A DNA stretch of 64,000 nt from Pectobacterium sp013449375 (GCF_048593165.1 NZ_CP184271.1), one strand, 5' to 3'; positions 1-8,968 are shown, counted from the stretch's first letter. Notes: a model not told the origin generated them from the letters alone. Numbers and translations: made by a program.

Positions 1-407
1 GACTTGGCCAAACGCAGCAAAGGCTCTCTTTCACGTAAAGGACAGCAATACACCGGCTGAGCCGCTGACAACGTCATCACACCAGATGGATGTTGTGGAA
101 GAATAATCGCAGGCACTTGATCGGCGGAAAGGTAGTTACTGGTTGCAAAACGGATGAGATCTGGTGTACTTTGCGCCTCCTGCAACAGAACTAGTTGAGT
201 ATCCTTACCGAAATTTTGTAGGACAGAAAGCCAATTCGTTCGTTGTTGCTTGAAAATATTCCACACCATTACGCGTAAAATATCGCCCTCCAGCAACAAT
301 GAGCCTGTCGGTAGAGCTTGCCCCAGATAATGCATTTCCCGAGGAGGAAAGATACGTTCAACCGGTTGGCCGGCAACATACCTCATTGCATAGGTTTTTT
401 TCCGCAC
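1..407 (-). CDS. yafD: YafD, endonuclease/exonuclease/phosphatase family protein (3' part outside window)
   Basis: Only the N-terminal ~135 residues are in the window; the gene runs off the left edge. The translation closely follows E. coli YafD: MRYVAGQPVERIFPPRE, then RVMVWNIFKQQRTNWLSVL, LVLLQEAQSTPDL and QHPSGVMTLSAAQPVYCCPL. WNI and LLQEA are the first metal-binding strands of the DNase I-like fold. I place the start at the GTG at 407 because it gives VRKKTYAMRYV, matching the E. coli N-terminus; the ATG at 386 is the alternative. The cellular substrate is not established. Confidence 0.9.
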   Translation of the reverse strand, partial: MRKKTYAMRYVAGQPVERIFPPREMHYLGQALPTGSLLLEGDILRVMVWNIFKQQRTNWLSVLQNFGKDTQLVLLQEAQSTPDLIRFATSNYLSADQVPAIILPQHPSGVMTLSAAQPVYCCPLREREPLLRLAK

Positions 408-590
408 ACCTTACCCACTATCAATTTCAATGCACTAAATACCCTATCAAAAAAGAGCTCTCTTCTGTTATAAGAATTTTATCGCAGACTTGCAATGTAC
501 GATCGGTGATAGGGAAGGAAAAAATAATGGGCAAAACAGAAAGTAGAGGAAGATAGGAATCCATATAAAAATGCGAATGCCAAGATATGT

Positions 591-623
591 AAAAAGCCCT
601 AAGCGTTAACTTAGGGCTTTTTA
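591..623 (-). terminator. Intrinsic terminator after tRNA-Asp
   Basis: A perfect stem, AAAAAGCCCTAAG with CTTAGGGCTTTTT around a 6-7 base loop, ends in a T-run in the minus direction. It lies just past the 3' end of tRNA-Asp and would end the rRNA/tRNA transcript. Confidence 0.85.
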
Positions 624-632
624 CATAATAAG

Positions 633-709
633 TGGCGGAACGGACGGGGCTCGAACCCGCGACCCCCTGCGTGACAGGCAGGTATTCTAACCAACTGAAC
701 TACCGCTCC
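633..709 (-). tRNA. aspU: tRNA-Asp (anticodon GTC)
   Basis: The minus strand folds as a 77-nt tRNA including encoded CCA: acceptor GGAGCGG pairs with CCGTTCC, the anticodon loop reads CTGTCAC, and the T-arm carries GGTTCGA. It follows the 5S rRNA as aspU does in the E. coli rrnH operon, so it is probably the distal gene of an rRNA operon. Confidence 0.95.
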
Positions 710-759
710 ACCGAATTTCTCTATAACCACCGGATTACCCCGGCTTACTGCTTAATTTG

Positions 760-814
760 ATGCCTGGCAGTTCCCTACTCTCACATGGGGAAGCCCCACA
801 CTACCATCGGCGCT
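760..814 (-). rRNA. 5S rRNA, 3' fragment only
   Basis: The minus strand from 814 to 760 reads AGCGCCGATGGTAGTGTGGG and ends CTGCCAGGCAT, the 3' end of an enterobacterial 5S rRNA. Only ~55 of ~120 bases are present. Sequence resembling 5S stops after CGGCGCT on the plus strand, and vgrG coding sequence starts at the next base. No 23S or 16S rRNA follows, so the rest of the operon is absent. Confidence 0.9.
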
Positions 815-824
815 AAAGCATCGG

Positions 825-2315
825 GTGGTGTTTGCTGACGATGCGGGCGCACTGACCAAAGGCCCCGAGCTGTTCTTCAACTTGGCGACGCAGGGGCTGA
901 GCGAAGGCGAATATGTTCGGCGTTTCCACTACGCGGAGCGGGTGAGCACCTCGGACGTGGAGCTGAAAGACTACTGCTTCAAAACGCCGGCTTACGGGCT
1001 GTCGCACAAGAAGATGAGCAACGAACTCGCCCACCAGCGCGAAAGCTATCAGCACTACGACTATCCGGGGCGCTACAAACAAGACCCGAGCGGCAAAGCG
1101 TTCAGCGGCTATCGGCTGGATGCACTGCGCTCAGGGGCGGTGACGAGCGAAGGGGAATCTAACTGCGCGGGGCTGATGCCAGGCAGCACGTTCACCCTGA
1201 CGGAGCACCCGAATGCGACGCTGAATGCGGTGTGGCAGACGGTGAGCGTGACGCACGTCGGGCAGCAGCCGCAGGCGCTGGAAGAGGAAAGCGGTGGCGA
1301 ACCGACCACCATGAGCAACAGCTTTGCGGTGGTGAAAGGGACGACAACGTGGCGCGCCGCGATGCCGTACAAACCGATGGTGGACGGCCCTCAAATCGCC
1401 ACCGTTGTCGGGCCGGCGGGGGAAGAGATTTACTGTGACCAGTATGGTCGGGTGAAACTGCAATTCCCGTGGGATCGCTACGGCGTGAGCAACGACCAGA
1501 GTTCCTGCTGGGTACGCGTCAGCCAGGGCTGGGCGGGCGGCCAGTACGGGATGATCGCCATCCCACGCATCGGCCATGAAGTGATCGTCAGCTTCCTCGA
1601 AGGCGATCCGGATCAACCGATTATCACCGGACGTACTTTTCACGCTACTAACCGCCCTCCTTACGACCTGCCAGCCCACAAGACGCGTACCGTACTGCGC
1701 ACGAAGACGCATCAGGGAGAAGGCTTCAACGAGCTGCGTTTTGAAGATCAGGCCGGACAGGAAGAGATTTACCTTCACGGTCAGAAGGATCTCAACGCGG
1801 TTATTGAAAATGACGTCGTCTGGCACATCAAACACGATGCGCATACGGATATCGATAACGAACGCGTCACGCGCATTAAAGCGAATGATCACCTGACGGT
1901 GGAGAACGAGAAACGCGACCGCATTAAAGGGGACTATTCATTAACCGTTGATACCTCAATGCACCAGAAACTGGGGCAGGCGTTAGTGGTTGAGGCGGGC
2001 GAGGAAGTGCATGTCAAAGCCGGTGCCAAAGTGGTTCTCGAAGCGAATGCTGAACTGACACTGAAAGTCGGGGGGAGTTTCATCAAGATCGATCCCAGCG
2101 GCGTGAGCGTCGTTGGCCCGGCTATCAAGATGAATTCAGGCGGCAGCCCAGGTTTTGGCTCTGGCTGGGCGGGTCACATGCCCACCTTACTGGGAGAAGT
2201 TGAGATTATTGCTCCACCCACATTGCCTAAGATACCGCCTCTTGAAACACCGGTCTGTATTCCCTGTCTGCTGCGTGCCATGGCGCAGGGTGATGCGTTG
2301 ATACAGGGAGAATAA
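825..2315 (+). CDS. vgrG: T6SS spike protein VgrG, lacking its N-terminal part
   Basis: VgrG trimers form the puncturing spike of the type VI secretion needle and carry effectors. The open frame begins VVFADDAGALTKGPELFFNL, normally about 200 residues into a VgrG, so the gp27-like first domain is mostly missing. The gp5-like OB region is present (DQYGRVKLQFPWDRYG, then WVRVSQGWAGGQYGMIAIPR and EVIVSFLEGDPDQPIITG), followed by the repetitive beta-helix tail and the C-terminal IKMNSGGSPGFGSG. The homologous frame continues upstream only to about 816, where it meets a 5S rRNA fragment. The GTG at 825 is only the first available start. The product is likely non-functional if the junction is real. 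Confidence 0.9.
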   Translation: MVFADDAGALTKGPELFFNLATQGLSEGEYVRRFHYAERVSTSDVELKDYCFKTPAYGLSHKKMSNELAHQRESYQHYDYPGRYKQDPSGKAFSGYRLDALRSGAVTSEGESNCAGLMPGSTFTLTEHPNATLNAVWQTVSVTHVGQQPQALEEESGGEPTTMSNSFAVVKGTTTWRAAMPYKPMVDGPQIATVVGPAGEEIYCDQYGRVKLQFPWDRYGVSNDQSSCWVRVSQGWAGGQYGMIAIPRIGHEVIVSFLEGDPDQPIITGRTFHATNRPPYDLPAHKTRTVLRTKTHQGEGFNELRFEDQAGQEEIYLHGQKDLNAVIENDVVWHIKHDAHTDIDNERVTRIKANDHLTVENEKRDRIKGDYSLTVDTSMHQKLGQALVVEAGEEVHVKAGAKVVLEANAELTLKVGGSFIKIDPSGVSVVGPAIKMNSGGSPGFGSGWAGHMPTLLGEVEIIAPPTLPKIPPLETPVCIPCLLRAMAQGDALIQGE

Positions 2316-2316
2316 G

Positions 2317-3042
2317 ATGTTACCCGAATCAATCTGGCAACGGGGTGCTTGTAACGTACTACTGGAAGGGGCTTACCTCACCGCCGAACAGCGTGAGCGG
2401 TTGAGTGAAAAACCGTTTTTGCCGCTCTATTTTCATGATGACTTGTTTGAACTGCTTAATCTCGGCCCCTGGCTTTGGCAGTGTCCGCAAGAGGAAGAAA
2501 GATTATTGGCTACGCTGGTTCAACAGGGGCATGTGGTTGGCCTGCTTGAGAGCGATACCCCCTTTAGCGCCTTGCAAAAACAATTGGCTTTGGGAGTGAG
2601 GGTGATTGAGCCCGCAGGGAAATTTAGCCAATTGCTGCGATTCTACACACCACACGCGCTGCCTCTGCTTGTCGAGCAACACGATGCCCCGTGGCTCGGT
2701 GGGCTTTTTGGGGGGATCGACCGCTGGTGGTTGCGAGAATGCGACGGCAGTTGGCGCGAACTGAGCCTAGCAATCCCTCCCGTTGCTCCTGTTCCAGTAA
2801 AACTGACACCTGAGTTATATCGGGCGTTGCAAGGTTCACCTGATGAACATCGCGTACTGGTCCTTTGGCTAGAGGGAGAACGCTGTGGACATTTCCCGCC
2901 CTGTGAAAGGATGAGTATGGTTCGTAAGGCGCTAAGAAAAGCCGATCAGGCCGGCGCGATAGCGTCTCAAAGACGGCTGTGGGCATTAGCTTATCTGGAA
3001 GGTGGCCGTCAGGCGTTGGAAGAACAAAAGGGACGAACATGA
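2317..3042 (+). CDS. DUF4123 T6SS effector chaperone/adaptor
   Basis: 241 residues. The N-terminal half has the DUF4123 pattern (LPLYFHDDLFELLNLGPWLW, LGLLESDTPFSALQKQL, FYTPHALPLL). Proteins of this family, also called TEC or Tap, load a specific effector onto its VgrG. It starts 2 bases after the vgrG stop and overlaps the next gene by 4 bases, so the cluster is one operon. The adjacent DUF2235 proteins are the likely cargo. Confidence 0.8.
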   Translation: MLPESIWQRGACNVLLEGAYLTAEQRERLSEKPFLPLYFHDDLFELLNLGPWLWQCPQEEERLLATLVQQGHVVGLLESDTPFSALQKQLALGVRVIEPAGKFSQLLRFYTPHALPLLVEQHDAPWLGGLFGGIDRWWLRECDGSWRELSLAIPPVAPVPVKLTPELYRALQGSPDEHRVLVLWLEGERCGHFPPCERMSMVRKALRKADQAGAIASQRRLWALAYLEGGRQALEEQKGRT

Positions 3043-3554
3043 GTGTGGCAAGCGGTTTGACGAGAGTGATTTCAGGGCTGATCACGGCGATATGGCAGAT
3101 TTTGCCGCGCTGGGGGCGGTGGACGGCAAGCATTCTGCTGGCGCTCTGGCTGGGCTGGACGTTCCTGATACAGGAGCGGCATGGCGGGGCGTCAATCGTT
3201 GTCCATTCGGTGATCGACCGCCCCATTAGCTATGTGTACGTTAACGGTAATATGGGGGGAAATACCTTTGCGTTTGATGGTCTTAACTCGGGGGGAAGCT
3301 CTGCGGGCCCTTATCGGATAGAGGGGGATACGATCAAGATAGATTGGCTATTGAGCGCCACTCTAAAGCAACAAGAAGAACAGGGATTTCAGCCTGAGAA
3401 ACATACAATCACTCTGCCTATGCCGAAACGTGAGAAGGGACAAGATAATTTCTATGTGCTGTTTCTGCCGGATAACCAGGTGATGGTGCGCTGGGTTGGG
3501 TGGGGTATTCCTGGTATGAAAGATGTGATTGATACTTATCGAACAAGGAAATAG
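3039..3554 (+). CDS. DUF3304-like membrane-anchored protein, copy 1 (candidate immunity protein)
   Basis: 171 residues. One N-terminal transmembrane segment (about residues 23-42, WTASILLALWLGWTFLI) is followed by an exported domain with DUF3304-like features: VVHSVIDRPISYVYVNGNMG, GGN, and a final MPKREKGQDNFYVLFLPD strand pair. A periplasm-facing protein next to a DUF2235 lipase-like gene suggests the immunity partner of that effector; that role is inference. The ATG overlaps the DUF4123 stop. The first ~60 residues are nearly identical to copy 2 at 5269, while the C-terminal half has diverged. Confidence 0.7.
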   Translation: MSVASGLTRVISGLITAIWQILPRWGRWTASILLALWLGWTFLIQERHGGASIVVHSVIDRPISYVYVNGNMGGNTFAFDGLNSGGSSAGPYRIEGDTIKIDWLLSATLKQQEEQGFQPEKHTITLPMPKREKGQDNFYVLFLPDNQVMVRWVGWGIPGMKDVIDTYRTRK

Positions 3555-3556
3555 AA

Positions 3557-5272
3557 ATGGTGGATTGGGATGATCTTGAATGTCGCGTTGCGCGCGAAGA
3601 GAGCCGTTATCAGGCAGGTATAGGTACCTGTTCCCTCGCGTTACAGATAGGCTTCTTCTTCGATGGTCTGAAACGAAATATTAATGTGGATGAAGACAGC
3701 CAGCGTCTGACTAACATAGGCCGTTTGTTTCGTGCCCACTCTCTAAAAATAACAGCAGACCTTACTTCTTCATACACGTATGCCAAAGTTTATATTCCTG
3801 GTTTAGCTACCCCCCTTGACGATACGCCATCCGAGAGACTGGACAGCATTCTGGACGCCAGACAGAAAGCGCTGCCTGAGGACTATGCTGATGCGCTGGT
3901 TGAACAGGGGAAAGAAACGGCGGTCGATACTGTCAAGGGGGTTTTCAAGGGGGATTGGAGTCAGGTGATCTCCAATAAGCTGGATGACCTACGGACCATG
4001 AAGAGCGGCCTCGATGCCGTAGCGTCCACTGCCAAGACGGCGATGACCCGCGCGCTGCTCGAAGCCGCCGAGCCGATTCGAGATAACCCGATCGTGGCCG
4101 AGTTGCTCATGACAGGGGTCGATGCTCGGGTAGATTTGGCTAAAAACAAGTTCAAAGAAAGCATTGCACTGAGTAAAAAGGAGAACCAACTGCCCATCAA
4201 ATTGATCCAGATTTCGGTGTTCGGTGCCGATCTAGGGGCGGCGTTGGCCCGGCGTTTTATCGATGAATTGCTGGAAACACTCTGTACCAAAGTGGGAAGC
4301 GAATACCGCTACGAAGATAGCAAGGTTGAGGTGATTTTTGCTGGCCTGTTCGACTGCACGCGCCGCAGCTCGCTGGACATGGGGGATACCGTGGCAACCG
4401 TCTCTGACGGGGCGGGACTGGTTGCCCGGCACCCTGTTGTTGGTATGATCACCACGGCCTTTGGCGCGAAAGTGATTGCGTTCGATAAACCCCTTCATCC
4501 GGCGGTAAAAAGCGCCTTGCACCTGATAGCGGCCCATGAACGACGAGAATACCGTCCTCTGTTGCCGTTGGGGCCACTCAAATCAGGCTGGCGTGAAGTG
4601 CTATGCCCTGGCATCAGTGAAGACGTGACGGGCGGGTTGCTCCCCAACGAACAGCGCCCCAGCGCCGAACTGTGTCGGGTGCCGTTGCGACAGATGTTCG
4701 AAACGGCGCGCAGGGCGCAGGTGCCTTTTCCTAACTTTAAAACGCTTAATCAGAAAGACCCTTATGTAGCAAGCTACTTCATGATGCAAGACAGCCGGCT
4801 GGGCTACTCGGCGAAGGCATACAGTGAGTTCTACAGCAAATGGGTGGGGCAAATGAACCCGACACCGGAAGCGTTTGAACTGCACATGATCCACTATTGT
4901 GTCTGGCTGGGGGAAAAACTACATGATTACAAGATACTACGCCAAAACGCGACAGGCAGTGAGCGGGATGAACTGAACGCGCAGTGGGGCTGGCTGAAGC
5001 AGGTTGAGTATGATGCGGATAACGTGCGGAGAAGCAAAGGGCTGCGTCGACAGATGTATCAGGGGGCCGCATTAGTCAAGTTTTTTGATGAATCCAAACG
5101 GGTGCCGCGTGAGGCAGATATTTTCTTCAATTATTTTATGCACGACTTCGCATCAGAAGAACTCAAGTTCGCTACGTTGAACGATCAGGCGGGTACGATG
5201 TTGAGGAACAATAACTTCTTCGTTCCACGTGGAATTGAGGTCGTCGCTGCCGATGATGACGTTGCCGCATGA
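3557..5272 (+). CDS. DUF2235 (Tle1-like) putative T6SS effector, copy 1
   Basis: 571 residues. The DUF2235 signature FFFDGLKRN (residues 33-41) and TNIGRLF sit near the N-terminus. The nucleophile-elbow region reads ISVFGADLGAALARRFIDEL, the acidic strand reads VIFAGLFDCTRRSS, and LHLIAAHERREYRPLLPL follows. Tle1 proteins are T6SS phospholipases with a GxSxG nucleophile; here that position is GADLG (about 223-227), so the serine is missing and hydrolase activity is uncertain. A hydrophilic C-terminal half lacks a recognised domain. It sits behind VgrG and DUF4123 genes and is repeated at 5790. Confidence 0.75.
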   Translation: MVDWDDLECRVAREESRYQAGIGTCSLALQIGFFFDGLKRNINVDEDSQRLTNIGRLFRAHSLKITADLTSSYTYAKVYIPGLATPLDDTPSERLDSILDARQKALPEDYADALVEQGKETAVDTVKGVFKGDWSQVISNKLDDLRTMKSGLDAVASTAKTAMTRALLEAAEPIRDNPIVAELLMTGVDARVDLAKNKFKESIALSKKENQLPIKLIQISVFGADLGAALARRFIDELLETLCTKVGSEYRYEDSKVEVIFAGLFDCTRRSSLDMGDTVATVSDGAGLVARHPVVGMITTAFGAKVIAFDKPLHPAVKSALHLIAAHERREYRPLLPLGPLKSGWREVLCPGISEDVTGGLLPNEQRPSAELCRVPLRQMFETARRAQVPFPNFKTLNQKDPYVASYFMMQDSRLGYSAKAYSEFYSKWVGQMNPTPEAFELHMIHYCVWLGEKLHDYKILRQNATGSERDELNAQWGWLKQVEYDADNVRRSKGLRRQMYQGAALVKFFDESKRVPREADIFFNYFMHDFASEELKFATLNDQAGTMLRNNNFFVPRGIEVVAADDDVAA

Positions 5273-5784
5273 GTGTGGCAAGCGGTTTGACGAGAGTGAT
5301 CTCAGGGCTGATCACGGCGATATGGCAGATTTTGCCGCGCTGGGGGCGATGGGTGGCAAGCATTTTGCTGGTGCTCTGGCTGGGCTGGACGTTCCTGATA
5401 CAGGAGCGGCATGGCGGGGCGTCAATCGTTGTCCATTCGGTGATCGACCGCCCCATTAGCTACGTTTATGTCAATGGCAATATGGGTAGTAATACCTTTG
5501 CGTTTGATGGATTTCATGCTGGGGGAGGAGGAAGTGCTGGCCCCTATCGGATCGAGGGAGATACGGTCAAAATAGATTGGGAACTTGATATGACAGAAGA
5601 GCAGGAAAAGGCTGGACTCAAATTTGAAAAGCATACAGTTACCCTGCCGATGCCTAAACGAGATAAGGGGCAAAATGATTTTTGTGTGCTGATGTTACCT
5701 GATAATAAACCGATGGTAAGGTGGGCTGAAAGCTGTGTCGTTGAAATGGATAGCATCGTCGATACTTATAGAACGGGGAGATAA
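5269..5784 (+). CDS. DUF3304-like membrane-anchored protein, copy 2 (candidate immunity protein)
   Basis: 171 residues and paralogous to the gene at 3039. The N-terminal membrane anchor and first exported strands are almost the same. The segment after GGGGSAGPYRIEGDT differs, as expected if each copy were matched to its own DUF2235 partner. The ATG overlaps the stop of the previous gene (ATGA), so translation is probably coupled. Confidence 0.7.
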   Translation: MSVASGLTRVISGLITAIWQILPRWGRWVASILLVLWLGWTFLIQERHGGASIVVHSVIDRPISYVYVNGNMGSNTFAFDGFHAGGGGSAGPYRIEGDTVKIDWELDMTEEQEKAGLKFEKHTVTLPMPKRDKGQNDFCVLMLPDNKPMVRWAESCVVEMDSIVDTYRTGR

Positions 5785-5789
5785 ATAAA

Positions 5790-7502
5790 GTGGATTGGGG
5801 TGATATGGAGTGTCGAATTGCGCGTGAAGAAAGCCGTTATCAGGCAGGAATAGGCACTTGCTCACTTGCGTTACAGATAGGCTTCTTCTTTGATGGTCTG
5901 AAACGAAATATCAATGTGGATGAAGATAGTCAGCGCCTGACTAATGTAGGGCGCTTGTTTCGATCTCATCCTTTAGAGATCAAAGCCAGCCTCACATCCT
6001 CGTATGCTTACGCCAAAGTTTACATTCCCGGTTTGGGTACAACCCTTGACGATACACCGTCTGAAAGGCTGGACAGCATTATGGATGCCAGGCAGAAAGC
6101 GCTGCCAGAGGATTATGCCGATGCGCTGGTTGAACAGGGTAAAGAAACGGCGGTCGATACCGTTAAGGGCGTTTTCAAAGGGGACTGGAGTCAGGTGCTC
6201 TCCAATAAGCTGGGCGACCTGCGCACCATGAAGAGTGGCCTCGATGCGGCAGCGTCCGCTGCCAAAACGGCGGTGACCCGCGCGCTGCTCGAAGCCGCCG
6301 AACCGATTCGTGATAATCCGATAGTGGCCGAGTTGCTCATGACCGGCGTCGATGCGCGGGTAGATTCAGCAAAAAACCAGTTCAAACTAAACGTGGCAGA
6401 TGTAAAAAAAATTAATCAACTGCCCATCAAACTGATCCAGGTTTCCGTTTTTGGTGCAGATCTAAGTGCCACGTTGGCTCGGCGTTTTATCGACGAGTTA
6501 CTGGAGTCGGTCTGCACCAAAGTAGGGAACGAGTATCGCTACGAAGACAGTAAAGTCGAGGTCATTTTTGCTGGCCTGTTCGACTGCACGCGCCGCAGCT
6601 CGCTGGACATGGGGGATACCGTGGCAACGGTCTCTGACGGGGCGGGGCTGGTTGCTAGGCACCCTGTTGTCGGCATGATCACTACCACCTTTGGTGCGAA
6701 AGTGATTGCGTTTGATAAACCCCTTCATCCGGCGGTAAAAAGCGCCTTGCACCTGATTGCGGCACATGAACGACGAGAATACCGTCCTCTGTTGCCGTTG
6801 GGGCCACTCAAATCAGGCTGGCGTGAAGTGCTCTGCCCTGGCATCAGTGAAGACGTGACGGGCGGGCTGCTCCCCAACGAACAGCGCCCCAGCGCCGAAC
6901 TGTGTCGGGTACCGTTGCGACAGATGTTCGAAACGGCGCGCAGGGCGCAGGTACCTTTTCCTAATTTCCGAACTTTACAGAAGACATCACGTAAAATTTC
7001 CAGCTACTTCATCATGCAAGACAGCCGACTGGGCTACTCGGCGAAGGCATACAGTGAGTTCTACAGCAAATGGGTGGGGCAAATGAACCCGACACCGGAA
7101 GCGTTTGAACTGCACATGATCCACTATTGTGTCTGGCTGGGGGAAAAACTACATGATTACAAGATACTACGCCAAAACGCGACAGGCAGTGAGCGGGATG
7201 AACTGAACGCGCAGTGGGGCTGGCTGAAGCAGGTTGAGTATGATGCGGATAACGTGCGGAGAAGCAAAGGGCTGCGTCGACAGATGTATCAGGGGGCCGC
7301 ATTAGTCAAGTTTTTTGATGAATCCAAACGGGTGCCGCGTGAGGCAGATATTTTCTTCAATTATTTTATGCACGACTTCGCATCAGAAGAACTCAAGTTC
7401 GCTACGTTGAACGATCAGGCGGGTACGATGTTGAGGAACAATAACTTCTTCGTTCCACGTGGAATTGAGGTCGTCGCTGCCGATGACGACGTTGCCGCAT
7501 GA
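5790..7502 (+). CDS. DUF2235 (Tle1-like) putative T6SS effector, copy 2
   Basis: 570 residues, GTG start. It has the same architecture as copy 1. The last ~160 residues are identical and the DNA there is nearly so, while two blocks differ: residues ~45-60 and the stretch around FRTLQKTSRKISSYF. The nucleophile motif is GADLS, again without serine. The mosaic of identical and diverged blocks points to recombination between the copies. Confidence 0.75.
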   Translation: MDWGDMECRIAREESRYQAGIGTCSLALQIGFFFDGLKRNINVDEDSQRLTNVGRLFRSHPLEIKASLTSSYAYAKVYIPGLGTTLDDTPSERLDSIMDARQKALPEDYADALVEQGKETAVDTVKGVFKGDWSQVLSNKLGDLRTMKSGLDAAASAAKTAVTRALLEAAEPIRDNPIVAELLMTGVDARVDSAKNQFKLNVADVKKINQLPIKLIQVSVFGADLSATLARRFIDELLESVCTKVGNEYRYEDSKVEVIFAGLFDCTRRSSLDMGDTVATVSDGAGLVARHPVVGMITTTFGAKVIAFDKPLHPAVKSALHLIAAHERREYRPLLPLGPLKSGWREVLCPGISEDVTGGLLPNEQRPSAELCRVPLRQMFETARRAQVPFPNFRTLQKTSRKISSYFIMQDSRLGYSAKAYSEFYSKWVGQMNPTPEAFELHMIHYCVWLGEKLHDYKILRQNATGSERDELNAQWGWLKQVEYDADNVRRSKGLRRQMYQGAALVKFFDESKRVPREADIFFNYFMHDFASEELKFATLNDQAGTMLRNNNFFVPRGIEVVAADDDVAA

Positions 7503-7528
7503 GTGTGGCAACAAGACTGACGATGTAG
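7499..7528 (+). pseudogene. Remnant of a third DUF3304-like gene
   Basis: At the end of the second DUF2235 gene, the ATGAGTGTGGCAA that starts both DUF3304-like genes appears again in the same ATGA overlap. It reads M-S-V-A-T-R-L-T-M and stops. It marks where a third repeat unit was joined or deleted. Confidence 0.65.
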
Positions 7529-7562
7529 TTAAAAGGACTAATCAGTTAAAAGGACTAAAAAA

Positions 7563-7829
7563 ATGGGTAATGCCGTTAAATTAGGTGATAGCGATACTGG
7601 GCACGGTAGCCATCCGCCGACGCCCGTCGCGGCGGGTTCATCAACGGTTAAGGTTGACGGCCTACCGCTGGCCCGACAAGGTGATCTGCTGGCTCCTCAC
7701 GGCCATGACCGGAGCATTAGCAGCGGTTCATCCAGCGTACTCGTTGATGGTAAACCTGCGGCGCGAACGGGTGACTCCGTAAGCTGCGGTGGTGTAGTGA
7801 TTGGCGGGGGAACGGTCACTATTGGGTGA
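7563..7829 (+). CDS. PAAR-domain T6SS spike tip protein
   Basis: 88 residues, made up almost entirely of a PAAR motif domain: GNAVKLGDSDTGHGSHPPTP at the start, then VKVDGLPLARQGD, HGHDRSISSGSSSVLVDGK and TGDSVSCGG. PAAR proteins cap the VgrG spike with a zinc-bound point and can carry effectors. No C-terminal toxin extension is present. It is the last gene of the vgrG cluster, 60 bases after the second DUF2235 gene. Confidence 0.9.
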   Translation: MGNAVKLGDSDTGHGSHPPTPVAAGSSTVKVDGLPLARQGDLLAPHGHDRSISSGSSSVLVDGKPAARTGDSVSCGGVVIGGGTVTIG

Positions 7830-7886
7830 GGACTTTGCCGCATCCGTGCGGCGTATCCTGAATTTCCTGGAACTATTTGTTTATTG

Positions 7887-8915
7887 TCATTTCAACGCTG
7901 TCTGAAAGATCCCTTCTTTCACGTCTTGCGGTGTGACGACACCGGTGTCGAGTACCCAGCCGCTGATTAATGCGGCGGGGGTTACGTCAAACGCTGGGTT
8001 GTAGACTGCTGCGTTCTGTGGTGCCCACTGGCAATGACCAAAGCTGCCGGATACGCCGGTGACTTCGGCGGCGGCGCGCTGTTCGATAGGAATGGCTCGG
8101 CCGTCCGGGCACGCAGGATCGTGCGTGGTGTGCGGTGCCGCGACGTAAAACGGAATCTGATGATAATGCGCCAGCACCGCGAGGCTGTAAGTGCCGATCT
8201 TATTGGCGACGTCGCCGTTGGCGGCAATGCGGTCTGCGCCGACCCAAATTGCATCGACCTGACCCTGTGCCATCAGGCTGGCGGCCATCGAATCACAGAT
8301 TAGCTGATAAGGAATGCCTAGCTCGCCCAGCTCCCAAGCTGTAAGGCGTCCGCCCTGCAAGAGTGGTCGCGTCTCATCGACCCATACCTGCGCGACTTTC
8401 CCCTGTTGATGTGCACGCAGTAGTACGCCAATGGCGGTGCCGATGCCTGCTGTGGCCAGCCCGCCAGTGTTGCAGTGGGTCAGCAAGCGGCTGTTTGGCT
8501 TCACTAGGGCAGTGCCATGATCGGCAATACGTTCACATAGGGCGCGATCTTCTTCGACTAACCGCAACGCTTCCTGTACCAAGGCATCGACAAACTGCGA
8601 CTGTGCCAGCGCCAGCTTCATGCGATCCAGATTGTTCATCAGGTTGACGGCGGTAGGGCGTGATGCCCGCAGCGTCTCCAGCGCCTGCGCTAGTTCGGCC
8701 TGCGATAGCCCTCTCTCCGCCAATAGCGCGAGCAGCAGGCTGGCGGACAAGCCAATCAGCGGCGCACCGCGTACGCGCAGTGTCTGAATATGTTCAACCA
8801 GTGAGCTGACATCTGGGCACGGGCTCCAGCGTTTTTCTTGCGGCAGAGCCTGCTGGTCGAGGATCCATAGTTGGTTATCAACAATTTTTAGGCTGGTTGT
8901 GTTAAGTGTCTGCAT
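7887..8915 (-). CDS. mtnA: Methylthioribose-1-phosphate isomerase MtnA
   Basis: 342 residues, full family length. It converts 5-methylthioribose-1-phosphate to methylthioribulose-1-phosphate in the methionine salvage pathway. The catalytic cysteine lies in LLTHCNTGGLATAG and the catalytic aspartate in WVGADRIAANGDVANKIGTY; the N-terminus has VRGAPLIGLSASL. It is transcribed divergently from mtnK with a shared regulatory region. Confidence 0.95.
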   Translation of the reverse strand: MQTLNTTSLKIVDNQLWILDQQALPQEKRWSPCPDVSSLVEHIQTLRVRGAPLIGLSASLLLALLAERGLSQAELAQALETLRASRPTAVNLMNNLDRMKLALAQSQFVDALVQEALRLVEEDRALCERIADHGTALVKPNSRLLTHCNTGGLATAGIGTAIGVLLRAHQQGKVAQVWVDETRPLLQGGRLTAWELGELGIPYQLICDSMAASLMAQGQVDAIWVGADRIAANGDVANKIGTYSLAVLAHYHQIPFYVAAPHTTHDPACPDGRAIPIEQRAAAEVTGVSGSFGHCQWAPQNAAVYNPAFDVTPAALISGWVLDTGVVTPQDVKEGIFQTALK

Positions 8916-8968
8916 AGGTCGTTAAATCCATGTTGCATCGATATTCTTATTCTGCCAAGATGCTTAAT

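Larger units (their letters stand above)
3039..7515 (+). repeat. Tandem duplication of a ~2.2-kb effector/immunity unit
   Basis: Unit 1 (3039-5272) and unit 2 (5269-7502) each hold a DUF3304-like gene followed by a DUF2235 gene. The 3' ~500 bp of both units and the first ~190 bp of each DUF3304-like gene are almost base-identical. The start of a third unit follows at 7499. Confidence 0.9.

Noticed and set aside
299..556. Open frame of 85 codons on the plus strand
   Set aside because: It is antisense to the start of yafD and has no recognisable protein features.
1131..1892. Long open frame opposite vgrG
   Set aside because: High-GC antisense shadow of vgrG; the translation is arginine-rich with no family features.
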